This document shows, in pieces, positions 17,045-24,003 of a stretch of 64,000 bases of DNA (positions are counted from its first letter, which is position 1; every line of letters starts with the position of its first letter). The notes under the pieces are model-generated. The model was given only the letters and a program-made list of their open reading frames with translations. It was not told the origin of the DNA and searched no databases. A program made the translations under genes and the position numbers. Origin of the DNA: Pseudomonadota bacterium (GTDB lineage Bacteria > Pseudomonadota > Alphaproteobacteria > Rhizobiales > Rhizobiaceae); assembly GCA_023457435.1 (NCBI GenBank), contig JAEWLS010000045.1, positions 1-64,000 on the forward strand, read 5' to 3'.

Positions 17045-17806
17045 TCAGAAGGGGCATGCGTCCTCCTCCTCGGCGAACAGCTCGCCGGTCTGGGGATCGT
17101 AGTTGAACGTCTCGAGCGAAGGGGATGCGGGCGCAGCGATTGAAACCCAGTCGTCGCCGGCATCGTGGACCGCGCACAGCTCACCGGTGCTCGGATGCTG
17201 CACCTGGTCCTTCTTCTTGTGCACGACGCGAGGCGCGCCAACAGGCGCGCGCTTCTGCGTCCGTGCTACAACCTTGGATGACTCTGTAGACCTTCCTTCC
17301 GACGCGGGCCGGGGCATAGCCCCGCCCGCGGAGGAGGGTTCATCAGTAGGGTTCATATAGGGTTCGTTGGACATTTTTGTCCCTGTCGATGTCCAGTCAT
17401 CGGGACTTAAATGTCCGGTCATGCCGGTACCGGTATCGTCTTTTTGATCGGGCATTTGCGCCCGATCATACGAAGTTTGATCGGACTTTCTTGTCCGATC
17501 ATCGAAGCTCAAGAAGTAGCGGTTGGAACGACCGCGGCCGCCTCGCTGCCAAGTCAGGTAGCCGGTTTCTGCGAGGTTTGTGATCGCGCGTCGAATCGTC
17601 TTTTCGTCCAGGCCGAACAGGTCGCGAAGCGTCTCGAGTCCAGGATCACACCGGCCGGTCGACGCGTTCCAGTACTTGTCGGCGAGCACATAGGCGAGCC
17701 GGGACGCCATCGGCGTCACGGCCTTGTCGAGCACGATCGCGCCGACCCACCGCAGCTTCCTGCTGGTCCAGTCGTCCGAACGGCGCCTTGTCTTGCCGCC
17801 AGCCAC
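17045..17806 (-). CDS. Replication initiator-like protein with winged helix
   Basis: A 253-residue protein. The first 95 residues hold a winged helix (RLAYVLADKYWNASTGRC, then LRDLFGLDEKTIRRAITNLA and GYLTWQRGGRGRSNRYFL) of the HTH_36 kind found in phage and plasmid replication proteins. Residues about 102-146 are a polar linker rich in D, T, S and K, encoded by the inverted repeats at 17369-17501. The C-terminal part is also low in complexity and ends with acidic residues. The layout resembles lambda O, where initiator and origin share the same DNA. No helicase or primase gene is present, so host replication proteins would be recruited. Confidence 0.75.
   Translation of the reverse strand: MAGGKTRRRSDDWTSRKLRWVGAIVLDKAVTPMASRLAYVLADKYWNASTGRCDPGLETLRDLFGLDEKTIRRAITNLAETGYLTWQRGGRGRSNRYFLSFDDRTRKSDQTSYDRAQMPDQKDDTGTGMTGHLSPDDWTSTGTKMSNEPYMNPTDEPSSAGGAMPRPASEGRSTESSKVVARTQKRAPVGAPRVVHKKKDQVQHPSTGELCAVHDAGDDWVSIAAPASPSLETFNYDPQTGELFAEEEDACPF
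17369..17501. repeat. Iteron-like inverted repeats inside the initiator gene (candidate origin)
   Basis: Four sites share the plan GGAC or GGGC, six bases, then GTCC or GCCC. Two are perfect with 9-bp arms: TGATCGGGC-N6-GCCCGATCA at 17445-17468 and TGATCGGAC-N6-GTCCGATCA at 17478-17501. Weaker copies are GGAC-N6-GTCC at 17369-17382 and an imperfect one around 17402-17421. Centres are at about 17375, 17409, 17456 and 17489. They look like binding sites for the protein that this DNA encodes. Confidence 0.65.
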
Positions 17807-17892
17807 GGAATAGCTTCCTCGTTCCCCTGCACGTCCAACCGTCGCCGCGGGTTCAGTCGGGCGGCGGTGTGCGTCTCGCGCGCGCGGCCTAG

Positions 17893-18111
17893 CTAGAATC
17901 GTGTCTTCAAGCCGAGCTTGGCTGCGAGTGGCGCGACCAAGGCTTTCTGTCGCTTCTGACTCGTACCGATCGTCGGGATGATGCCGTTCCTCGCGGCCTC
18001 GTAAGACTGGGCTCTTCCGAGATCTAGGAACAGCGCGCCGGCGTCGGGGATCGAGATTGTTGGCTTAGAAAGAGCTTCCTCGAGCGTAAGCGTCTGCGTT
18101 TTCAATTCCAT
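17893..18111 (-). CDS. Excisionase-like helix-turn-helix protein
   Basis: About 72 residues. ISIPDAGALFLDLGRAQSYE followed by AARNGIIPTIGTSQKRQ has the layout of the excisionase family helix-turn-helix plus wing. Such proteins bind att arms and direct the integrase toward excision. The start is unusual: AGGAGG touches the ATG at 18109-18111 with no gap, while a TTG two codons later has ideal spacing, so TTG may be used. It is divergent from the CopG-like gene and its leader overlaps the left operator. Confidence 0.68.
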   Translation of the reverse strand: MELKTQTLTLEEALSKPTISIPDAGALFLDLGRAQSYEAARNGIIPTIGTSQKRQKALVAPLAAKLGLKTRF

Positions 18112-18118
18112 CCTCCTA

Positions 18119-18193
18119 TGCACCATATGCACATATCGGACACGTTAGGACGGAACCGGATTGCTGACAACCCGCGTATGTGCATATTGTGCA
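18119..18193. promoter_or_regulatory. Inverted pair of 16-bp operators between divergent genes
   Basis: TGCACCATATGCACAT (18119-18134) and ATGTGCATATTGTGCA (18178-18193) are inverted copies matching at 15 of 16 positions. Each copy contains tandem TATGCAC-type units with a TGCA core, the kind of site CopG-family proteins bind. The left copy overlaps the ribosome binding region of the excisionase-like gene; the right copy is 23 bp before the CopG-like start. Confidence 0.7.
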
Positions 18194-18216
18194 AAGATAA
18201 CGGGAGAGCTTCGCAC

Positions 18217-18651
18217 ATGGCTGAAGAACACAAGACCGAACGCCTGCATATGCTGATTTCTCCCTCCGAGATCGCGGCAATAGACGATTGGGGCTTTAAG
18301 CGCCGGATACGAACGAAAGCGGAGTCGGTGCGACGCCTCTGCCAGATCGGGCTTTCCTACGATCGCGAGGGCCGCAGGCTCATAGAACGCTCGCGTCGAG
18401 CTCTGACGGCCACAATGGCCGCGTTCGACCAAACGGACGTCGACGTCGGAAAAATGCCGAAGAGGCTCCGGGCCGCGCTTGCGGTTTCCATCGCTGAGCA
18501 GCTCGAGGCCTACCGCGCAGCGGCGGCTGCGCTGATCGCTTCAGGCGTGCTCGACGAAGGAAAAGCTGGTGACAAGATCGACGAGCTCGCGAAGGTCGCA
18601 AATGGCTATGTCCAGCTGCTTCAGGGGGAGGAACGCGACGATGCGCGGTAA
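18217..18651 (+). CDS. Ribbon-helix-helix-like regulator
   Basis: A 144-residue protein starting MAEEHKTERLHMLISPSEIA, a beta strand and helix order typical of CopG/Arc-type DNA-binding proteins, with FKRRIRTKAESVRRLCQIGL as the second helix. The C-terminal two thirds are helical and may drive oligomer formation. The ATG at 18217 has GGGAG upstream; the frame from 18118 would read through the operator. It overlaps the integrase start by 11 bp. It probably controls the integrase and excisionase genes through the adjacent operators. Confidence 0.75.
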   Translation: MAEEHKTERLHMLISPSEIAAIDDWGFKRRIRTKAESVRRLCQIGLSYDREGRRLIERSRRALTATMAAFDQTDVDVGKMPKRLRAALAVSIAEQLEAYRAAAAALIASGVLDEGKAGDKIDELAKVANGYVQLLQGEERDDAR

Positions 18652-19792
18652 CATCACCAAGCGCGGCAAGGCGTCCTGGCGCCTCAAGTTCGACCTCGGC
18701 CCCAATCCCGCTACCGGCGAGCGCCGCGTCGAATACGTGACGGTTCGCGGCACGAAGAAGGATGCCGAGAAGGAGCTTAACAAGCGCCTTTCGCAGCTTG
18801 ACGGCGGCACGTACGTCACGCGCTCCGGCGAGACCGTCGCCGAGCACGTTCGGGCATGGCTGGCCGGAAAGCTCGACCTCGCCGAGACGACGCGCGAGCG
18901 CTTCACCCGGTTGATCGAACAGCAGATCGTGCCGCACCTCGGCGCTGTTCAGCTACAGCAGCTTCGGCCGGCGCAGGTAACCGCGTGGCACACGACGCTT
19001 CGGACCACGGGCGGCAAGGATGGCCGGCCACTGGCACCGGCCACAGTTCGGCAAGCCCACCGTGTCCTGCACCTCGCGCTTGCGGACGCCCTCGAGGATG
19101 AGAAGATATCGCGGAACGTTGCGTCGGGCCGCAAGCTCCCCAAGGCCGCCGCCGCCGAAACGCAGATCCTTCAGGAAGGGCAGATCGCGCCGGTGCTAAT
19201 TGCCCTCGCGGGCCATTGGCTGCTCCCGGTCGCGCTGCTGGCCGTTGGCACCGGCATGCGGCAAGGGGAAGTGGTCGGCCTGCAATGGCGCGACGTCGAT
19301 CTTGACGGGGGGGTTCTGAGGGTGGAGCGCAGTCTCGAGGAGACGAAGGCTCACGGGTTGAAGCTGAAGAAGCCGAAGACGAAGGCGGGGGTGCGCACGA
19401 TATCCCTCCCGTCGACCGTCGTGTCGGCACTAAAAGCGCATCGCGCGCAGCAGCTTGAGCAGCGGCTCGCGCTCGGCCTGGGGAAGCCGGGGAAAGAGGC
19501 GCTGGTGTTCAGCCGGCATGACGGCGAGCCAATTGCCCCGTCGCGCGTCTCGGGCGCCTGGCGTGACTTCGTAGCGGCAAAGAAGTTGCCCAAGGTCCGT
19601 TTTCACGATCTTCGGCACACCCACGCGTCCGCGCTGATCTCGAGCGGGCTGGACGTGGTGAAGATCAGCCGTCGACTCGGCCATGCCTCCCCGGTGGTGA
19701 CACTGGCGGTTTACGCGCACCTGTTTAAGCAGTCCGACGACGGCGCGGCCGACGTAATCGAAGCGGCTATGAGAACGGGCGCGGAACAGTAA
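18641..19792 (+). CDS. int: Tyrosine site-specific integrase
   Basis: A 383-residue tyrosine recombinase. Residues 1-60 form an AP2-like arm-binding domain, 61-160 the core-binding helical domain, and 170-383 the catalytic domain with R207 (GTGMRQGE), H322 and R325 (FHDLRHTHAS), H348 (LGHAS) and nucleophile Y358 (AVYAHL). All key residues are present, so it should be active. ATG 18641 follows GGGGGAGG inside the end of the regulator gene. It ends about 80 bp before the attR core, the usual place for an integrase beside its site. Confidence 0.95.
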   Translation: MRGNITKRGKASWRLKFDLGPNPATGERRVEYVTVRGTKKDAEKELNKRLSQLDGGTYVTRSGETVAEHVRAWLAGKLDLAETTRERFTRLIEQQIVPHLGAVQLQQLRPAQVTAWHTTLRTTGGKDGRPLAPATVRQAHRVLHLALADALEDEKISRNVASGRKLPKAAAAETQILQEGQIAPVLIALAGHWLLPVALLAVGTGMRQGEVVGLQWRDVDLDGGVLRVERSLEETKAHGLKLKKPKTKAGVRTISLPSTVVSALKAHRAQQLEQRLALGLGKPGKEALVFSRHDGEPIAPSRVSGAWRDFVAAKKLPKVRFHDLRHTHASALISSGLDVVKISRRLGHASPVVTLAVYAHLFKQSDDGAADVIEAAMRTGAEQ

Positions 19793-19802
19793 CGCGAGCG
19801 CC

Positions 19803-19822
19803 CGGTGCCAATTCGGTGCCAA
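19803..19822 (+). repeat. Paired CGGTGCCAA repeats, probable right arm integrase sites
   Basis: CGGTGCCAA at 19803-19811 and again at 19814-19822, 11 bp apart and 53 bp before the core. The same pair is found near attL, so in the circular form the core would be flanked by a pair on each side. Confidence 0.7.
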
Positions 19823-19874
19823 CTCAAGCAGCGCTGGACAGTCCGCCGTCTTCTAAGTAGTTGGATTTCCTACG

Positions 19875-19915
19875 TGCGGGCGTGGCGAAACCGGTAGACG
19901 CAAGGGACTTAAAAT
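19875..19915 (+). repeat. attR core within tRNA-Leu
   Basis: Second copy of the 41-bp repeat at 8232-8272. It supplies the 5' half of the intact tRNA gene, from the base before G1 through the anticodon loop. The strand exchange probably takes place in or near the anticodon stem-loop. Confidence 0.93.
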
Positions 19916-19961
19916 CCCTCGGGCCTGGCCCGTGCGGGTTCGACCCCCGCCGCCCGCACCA
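19876..19961 (+). tRNA. tRNA-Leu (anticodon UAA)
   Basis: Acceptor stem GCGGGCG (19876-19882) pairs with CGCCCGC (19951-19957), discriminator A at 19958 and encoded CCA at 19959-19961. The anticodon stem AGGGA/TCCCT encloses loop CTTAAAA, giving anticodon UAA. A T arm with GTTCGAC and a long variable arm are visible, as expected for leucine tRNA. The 5' half comes from the mobile element, the 3' half from the chromosome. A weak promoter candidate (TGGACA near 19829) would be element DNA. Confidence 0.95.
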
Positions 19962-19999
19962 GCAGCGATATGGTTCAGACGTGGGGACTGGAGGCCGCG

Positions 20000-21019
20000 C
20001 TAGTCGATCTCGACGATCGCCTTGATCAGGCCGCGCTTCTCCGTCGCCCATCGCGGTATGGCGGTGGCGGCGTCGGCGAGGCCGGTGCGGTGCGTGACCA
20101 GACGGTCCACCGGCGCGGAGCCGTCGCCGATCGCGGCTATGACGCGCTCGAAATCTTCCGCCGTCGCGTTGCGGCTGCCGAGAAGCGTCAGCTCCTTGGC
20201 GTGGAACTCCGGGTCCTTGAAGCTGATCGCGTCCTTGACCACGCTGACGAGCACATAGCGTCCGCCATTGGCGACATGCGCAAAACCGGCTTCCATCGCT
20301 CGCGCGCTGCCGGTGGCGTCGAAGACCACGTCGAACCCTTCCGATTGGGTGTAGGCGTCGAGCGCCGCCCGGCCGTCCGCATCAGCCGCGAACACCGCGA
20401 CGTCGGCGACGCTGCGCGCCGCCTGCCCGCGCTCGGGGTCGCGGTCGAGCACGGCGACGCGAGCGCCGGCGAGGTGGGAGAACATCATCACGCCGATACC
20501 GATCGGTCCGGCGCCGACGACCAGCACGCGTTCGCCGGAAGCCACGGCCCCGCGGCGAACCGCATGCGCGCCAATGGCGAGGAACTCGACCAGCGCGCAC
20601 TGGTCGAGCGTCAGCCCCGGCGCCCGCACCAGATTCTGCGGCGGCAGCGCGATGAGGCCCGCCATGCCGCCGTCCCGATGCACGCCGAGCACCGATATGC
20701 GCACGCAGCAATTGGGCTTGCCGCGCCGGCACGCGATGCAGTGCCCGCAGGAAATGTAGGGATTGACGGCGAAGTTCTCGCCCGGCTCGATCCCCGATCC
20801 TTCAGGCGCCGCCACAGCCGTCACCGCGAGTTCGTGGCCAATGACGCGCGGATAGTTGAGGAAAGGGTGGGTGCCTTCGACGATGTGGTAGTCGGTGCCG
20901 CACACGCCGACGCGGCGCGGCCTGACCAGCACATGCGAGGAATCTGCCGCGGGCGCAGGCCGCCGCTCGAGCCGGAGCGTTCCCGGCTCGACGCAGACGA
21001 GGGCATCGATGAATTGCAC
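20000..21019 (-). CDS. Zinc-dependent sugar/polyol dehydrogenase
   Basis: A 339-residue medium-chain dehydrogenase. Catalytic zinc ligands are in VGVCGTDYH and GHE; the structural zinc site is CGHCIACRRGKPNCC; the NAD(P) loop is VVGAGPIGIG. It resembles L-idonate, threonine or L-galactonate 5-dehydrogenases; the exact substrate cannot be fixed. It is the last gene of a leftward operon with permease, ATPase and binding protein, so it most likely oxidises the sugar or polyol brought in by that transporter. Confidence 0.85.
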   Translation of the reverse strand: MQFIDALVCVEPGTLRLERRPAPAADSSHVLVRPRRVGVCGTDYHIVEGTHPFLNYPRVIGHELAVTAVAAPEGSGIEPGENFAVNPYISCGHCIACRRGKPNCCVRISVLGVHRDGGMAGLIALPPQNLVRAPGLTLDQCALVEFLAIGAHAVRRGAVASGERVLVVGAGPIGIGVMMFSHLAGARVAVLDRDPERGQAARSVADVAVFAADADGRAALDAYTQSEGFDVVFDATGSARAMEAGFAHVANGGRYVLVSVVKDAISFKDPEFHAKELTLLGSRNATAEDFERVIAAIGDGSAPVDRLVTHRTGLADAATAIPRWATEKRGLIKAIVEID

Positions 21020-21096
21020 GTCCGTCGCTTTCTCTGCTCACTCGCGTCCAGCGACGCTCAAGGGTGGCGGGGCCGGCTCCGCGCCGGCCCCGGCTT

Positions 21097-22011
21097 TCAC
21101 TTGAATTCGGCCATGTTGGCCTTGGTGACGAGCGCGGCTCCGGAATCGATCAGCGATTCGACCTTCTCGCCGCGGATCGCCTTCACCAGCGCGTCGACGC
21201 CGAGCGAGGCCATCTTGGTCGGAAACTGCGCGACGCTGGCGACCTCGATGCCTGCCTCGATCGCCTCGGCCTCGCCGCAGCAATAGTCGAAGCCGACCAG
21301 CGTGACCTTGCCGACGAGATTGGCGTTCTTGATCGCCTGCGCGGCGCCCGCCGCCGGAGGACCGCACGCCGCGTAGATGGACTTCAGGTCAGGATTGGCG
21401 GTGAGGATATCCTCGGCGAGCGCCAGTCCTTTCTCCTCGGTGCAGTCGGTCGCGCCGTTACCCACGATCTTGACCTCGAGACCGGCCAGACCGTCCTTCA
21501 TGCCCTTCACCCGGTCGTCGAGCGCCGGCACGCCCGGCACGCCCTCGAGGATACCCATGGTGTCACCAGCCTTGAGGACCGACTTCAGATACGCGCCGGC
21601 GATCTTGCCCGCGGCATAGTTGTCGGTGGTGGCGAGCGCGGTGCGGCCCGTCCATCCCGGGATGTCGTTGTCCATGAGGACGACCTTGACGCCGGATGCG
21701 ACGGCGCGGTCGAGCGCCGTGGCGACCGTCGGATCGACGGGCGTGATGGCGATGCCCTTGACGCCCTGGGTGACCATCGACTCGATCTGGGCGATCTGCC
21801 CCTCGATGTCGGTTGCCGAAGCGCCCTGGCCGAAGATCAGCTCGACGCCGGGGTTGGCCTTGGCATAGTCCTTCGCCGCGTTCTCCATCGTGGCGAAGAA
21901 CGGCACCGGGAACTTGGTGATGAAACCGATCTTGACCGCGTCGGCCGCGGACGCGGGAACGATCGTCGCCACGGCGACGGCCACCCCCGCAAGCAGTGTT
22001 CGGAACGTCAT
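21097..22011 (-). CDS. Sugar ABC transporter periplasmic binding protein
   Basis: A 304-residue ribose-type (RbsB-like) binding protein. A signal peptide ends at VPASAADA near residue 20, then VKIGFITKFPVPFFATMENA, typical of the family. VVLMDNDIPGWTGRTALATT contains the region that binds the sugar. The ATG at 22009-22011 has GGAGGAG upstream; a longer frame to 22092 is not needed. It captures ligand in the periplasm for the permease and ATPase encoded upstream. Ligand unknown. Confidence 0.9.
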   Translation of the reverse strand: MTFRTLLAGVAVAVATIVPASAADAVKIGFITKFPVPFFATMENAAKDYAKANPGVELIFGQGASATDIEGQIAQIESMVTQGVKGIAITPVDPTVATALDRAVASGVKVVLMDNDIPGWTGRTALATTDNYAAGKIAGAYLKSVLKAGDTMGILEGVPGVPALDDRVKGMKDGLAGLEVKIVGNGATDCTEEKGLALAEDILTANPDLKSIYAACGPPAAGAAQAIKNANLVGKVTLVGFDYCCGEAEAIEAGIEVASVAQFPTKMASLGVDALVKAIRGEKVESLIDSGAALVTKANMAEFK

Positions 22012-22088
22012 TTGCTCCTCCCTCCTTTGTTCCGATCGCTCCCCTTGAGCGATCTCTTCATCGCCGCCGCAGGTCGCGGCGGATTCTC

Positions 22089-22853
22089 TCACGCCTCGGC
22101 ACCGACGATCAGCGACACCAGCTCGTGCTGGTTGGCGCGCTCGGGCTTCAGCTCCCCGACCTTGCGGCCCTGGCGCAGAACCACCGCGCGGTCGGCAAGC
22201 TCGACGACGTGTTCCATGTTGTGGGTGATCAGGATCACCGCATTGCCCTCGTCGCGGAGCTGCCGGACGAGGTCGAGGACCTTGCGCGACTCGCGCACGC
22301 CCAGCGCTGCCGTCGGCTCGTCAAGTATGACGACCTTGCGCGCGAACACGGTCGCCCGCGCAACCGCGATGGCCTGACGCTGGCCGCCCGACATCAGCGC
22401 CACCGGGGCGTTGAAGCGCGGCAGCCGCACCTTGAGGCGATCGATGACCGAGGCGGCCTCGCGCTCCATCGCCCGCTTCCTGAGGAAGCGCAGTCCGCGG
22501 GGCAACCAGGCGGGGAAAGAGATTTCGCGGCCGCAGTAGAAGTTCTGCGCCGGCGTCAGATTGTCGAACAGCGCCAGGTCCTGGTAGACCGTCTCGATGC
22601 CGGCACGCCGCGCCAGCGCCGGCGAGGCGAGGGCGGCGACCTCCCCGTCCAGCCTGATCTCGCCTTCGTCGAGCGCGTGCACGCCGCTGATGCAGCGCAC
22701 CAGCGTCGACTTGCCGGCGCCGTTGTCGCCGAGCAGCGCCAGCACCTCGCCGCGCCACGCATCGAGGCTGACGCCCTTCAGGGCGTGCACGGCGCCGAAC
22801 CGCTTGTGGCCGCCGCGCACCGACAGCACGGGTCCTTCGGCAACGCCGCTCAT
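22089..22853 (-). CDS. Sugar ABC transporter ATP-binding protein
   Basis: A 254-residue single-domain ATPase: Walker A GDNGAGKST, Q-loop YQDLALF, signature LMSGGQRQ (the usual LSGGQ with M), Walker B VVILDEPTAALG. Most ribose-type transporters use a double-length ATPase; the single-length FrcA-like form is common in rhizobia. The reading frame is open far upstream, but the ATG at 22851-22853 overlaps the permease stop (ATGA type), which fixes the start. Confidence 0.92.
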   Translation of the reverse strand: MSGVAEGPVLSVRGGHKRFGAVHALKGVSLDAWRGEVLALLGDNGAGKSTLVRCISGVHALDEGEIRLDGEVAALASPALARRAGIETVYQDLALFDNLTPAQNFYCGREISFPAWLPRGLRFLRKRAMEREAASVIDRLKVRLPRFNAPVALMSGGQRQAIAVARATVFARKVVILDEPTAALGVRESRKVLDLVRQLRDEGNAVILITHNMEHVVELADRAVVLRQGRKVGELKPERANQHELVSLIVGAEA

Positions 22854-23905
22854 GGTGCCGACCTCGCCTGGTTGGCGCGGGCGCGGCCTTCGAGGTGGTT
22901 GCGCAGCACGTCCGCCTCGACGGCGACGACGATGATCAGCCCGATCGCGATCATCTGGTAGAAGACGTCGACATTGAGCAGGTTGAGCGCGTTGCGGATG
23001 ACGCCGATCATCACCGCGCCGACCAGCGCGTGGCCGAGATGGCCGCGCCCGCCGAGGAAGCTGGCGCCGCCGATGATCACCGCCGCGATCGTGTCGAGCT
23101 CCAGCAGATTGCCGTAGAGCGGCGAGCCGGCGCCGGTGCGGCCGGCAAGCACGACGGCCCCGATGCCGGCGCACAGACCGGCGAAGGCATAGGTCGAGAC
23201 CAGCACCCACTTGACCGGGATACCCATCTCGAGCGCCGCCTTTGGGTTGCCGCCGACCGCGTAGGTCCAGCGCCCCCACACCATCGATTTGGTCATGACC
23301 AGCACGATCAGGGCGACACCGAGCACGACGTAGAACGAGTTCGGCACGCCGAGCGACGACGTCTCGCCGAGCAGGGTGACCGCGGATGGCATGCCGCGCA
23401 TCGTCGTGTGGTTGACGGCGAACTCCAGCGCCAGGCCCTTGCAGATGCTCAGCGTCGCCAGCGTGATGATGAAGGGGTGGGGCAGACGGCCGAAGACGTA
23501 GACGGCGCCGTTGATCAGGCCGACCAGCGTACCCGACGCCAGCATGGCGAGGATGACGAGCAGCGAGGAGTCCGCCCACCGGTAGACCAGCCCGCCGACG
23601 ACGGTCGCCAGCGCGAGATTGGCGCCCACCGAAAGGTCGATGCCGCGGGTCAGTATCACAAGCTGCTGGCCCATCGCGACGATGGCGATGACCGCGGTCT
23701 GCGCCAGGATGTTGCCGAGGTTGCCGGGCTTCAGGAAGTTCGGCGTCAGCAGGCTGATTGCGACGACGAGCAGCGCGAGGATCAGCAGCGGTCCGAAGCC
23801 GAGCGCGCGCAGACCGAGGGCGACAGCGCTCTGCCTGCCGCTGTGGATAGCGCTGCCGCGGGTGCCGGACAGCGTGTCCGCATCACTCGTCGCCTCGGCC
23901 AACAA
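22850..23905 (-). CDS. Sugar ABC transporter permease
   Basis: A 351-residue inner-membrane permease with about eight to ten hydrophobic segments, of the RbsC/FrcB type. Family marks are LTRGIDLSVGANLALA and the later AVIIGGASFLGGRGHLGHALVGA, cut here in concept to the EAA-like loop region. It starts at TTG 23905 with GGGGGAG upstream. It is the first gene of the operon permease-ATPase-binding protein-dehydrogenase and is divergent from the GntR regulator. Confidence 0.9.
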   Translation of the reverse strand: MLAEATSDADTLSGTRGSAIHSGRQSAVALGLRALGFGPLLILALLVVAISLLTPNFLKPGNLGNILAQTAVIAIVAMGQQLVILTRGIDLSVGANLALATVVGGLVYRWADSSLLVILAMLASGTLVGLINGAVYVFGRLPHPFIITLATLSICKGLALEFAVNHTTMRGMPSAVTLLGETSSLGVPNSFYVVLGVALIVLVMTKSMVWGRWTYAVGGNPKAALEMGIPVKWVLVSTYAFAGLCAGIGAVVLAGRTGAGSPLYGNLLELDTIAAVIIGGASFLGGRGHLGHALVGAVMIGVIRNALNLLNVDVFYQMIAIGLIIVVAVEADVLRNHLEGRARANQARSAP

Positions 23906-23921
23906 AAATCTCCCCCGTCGG

Positions 23922-23981
23922 TTTCTTATCTAGAAAAATCTGATGGACAGCCCCGGTCAATTTGTTTTTTATCGATTAAAA
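23922..23981. promoter_or_regulatory. Two AT-rich palindromes between transporter operon and regulator
   Basis: TTTCTTATCTAGAAAAA (23922-23938) and TTTTTATCGATTAAAA (23966-23981) are both near-palindromes sharing TTAT-C-A-AAAA. They stand out in GC-rich DNA and lie between the divergent starts. They are candidate sites for the GntR-type regulator. Confidence 0.55.
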
Positions 23982-24003
23982 GTCAGAGTAGGGGAGGGAG
24001 CGC

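Larger units (their letters stand above)
8232..19915. mobile_element. Integrated satellite-like or reduced prophage element in tRNA-Leu
   Basis: About 11.7 kb bounded by a 41-bp perfect direct repeat (8232-8272 and 19875-19915) that matches the 5' half of tRNA-Leu(UAA). It carries a tyrosine integrase next to the right end, an excisionase-like gene, XRE and CopG-like regulators with operators, a replication initiator, a protease-capsid fusion, a connector-like gene and a tape measure gene. No terminase, portal, other tail, holin or endolysin is seen. The left-end genes look less GC-rich than the surroundings. All parts look intact, so it may still be mobile, probably with a helper phage for packaging. 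Confidence 0.9.

Noticed and set aside
16985..17060. C-rich and G-rich tracts as a terminator or quadruplex between the AlpA-like and rep genes
   Set aside because: The pairing GACCC/GGGTC is short and has no T-run; C tracts alone are not enough evidence.
22854..23579. Fusion of extra sequence to the sugar transporter ATPase
   Set aside because: The upstream open frame is the permease gene read in another frame; ATG 22853 overlaps the permease stop.
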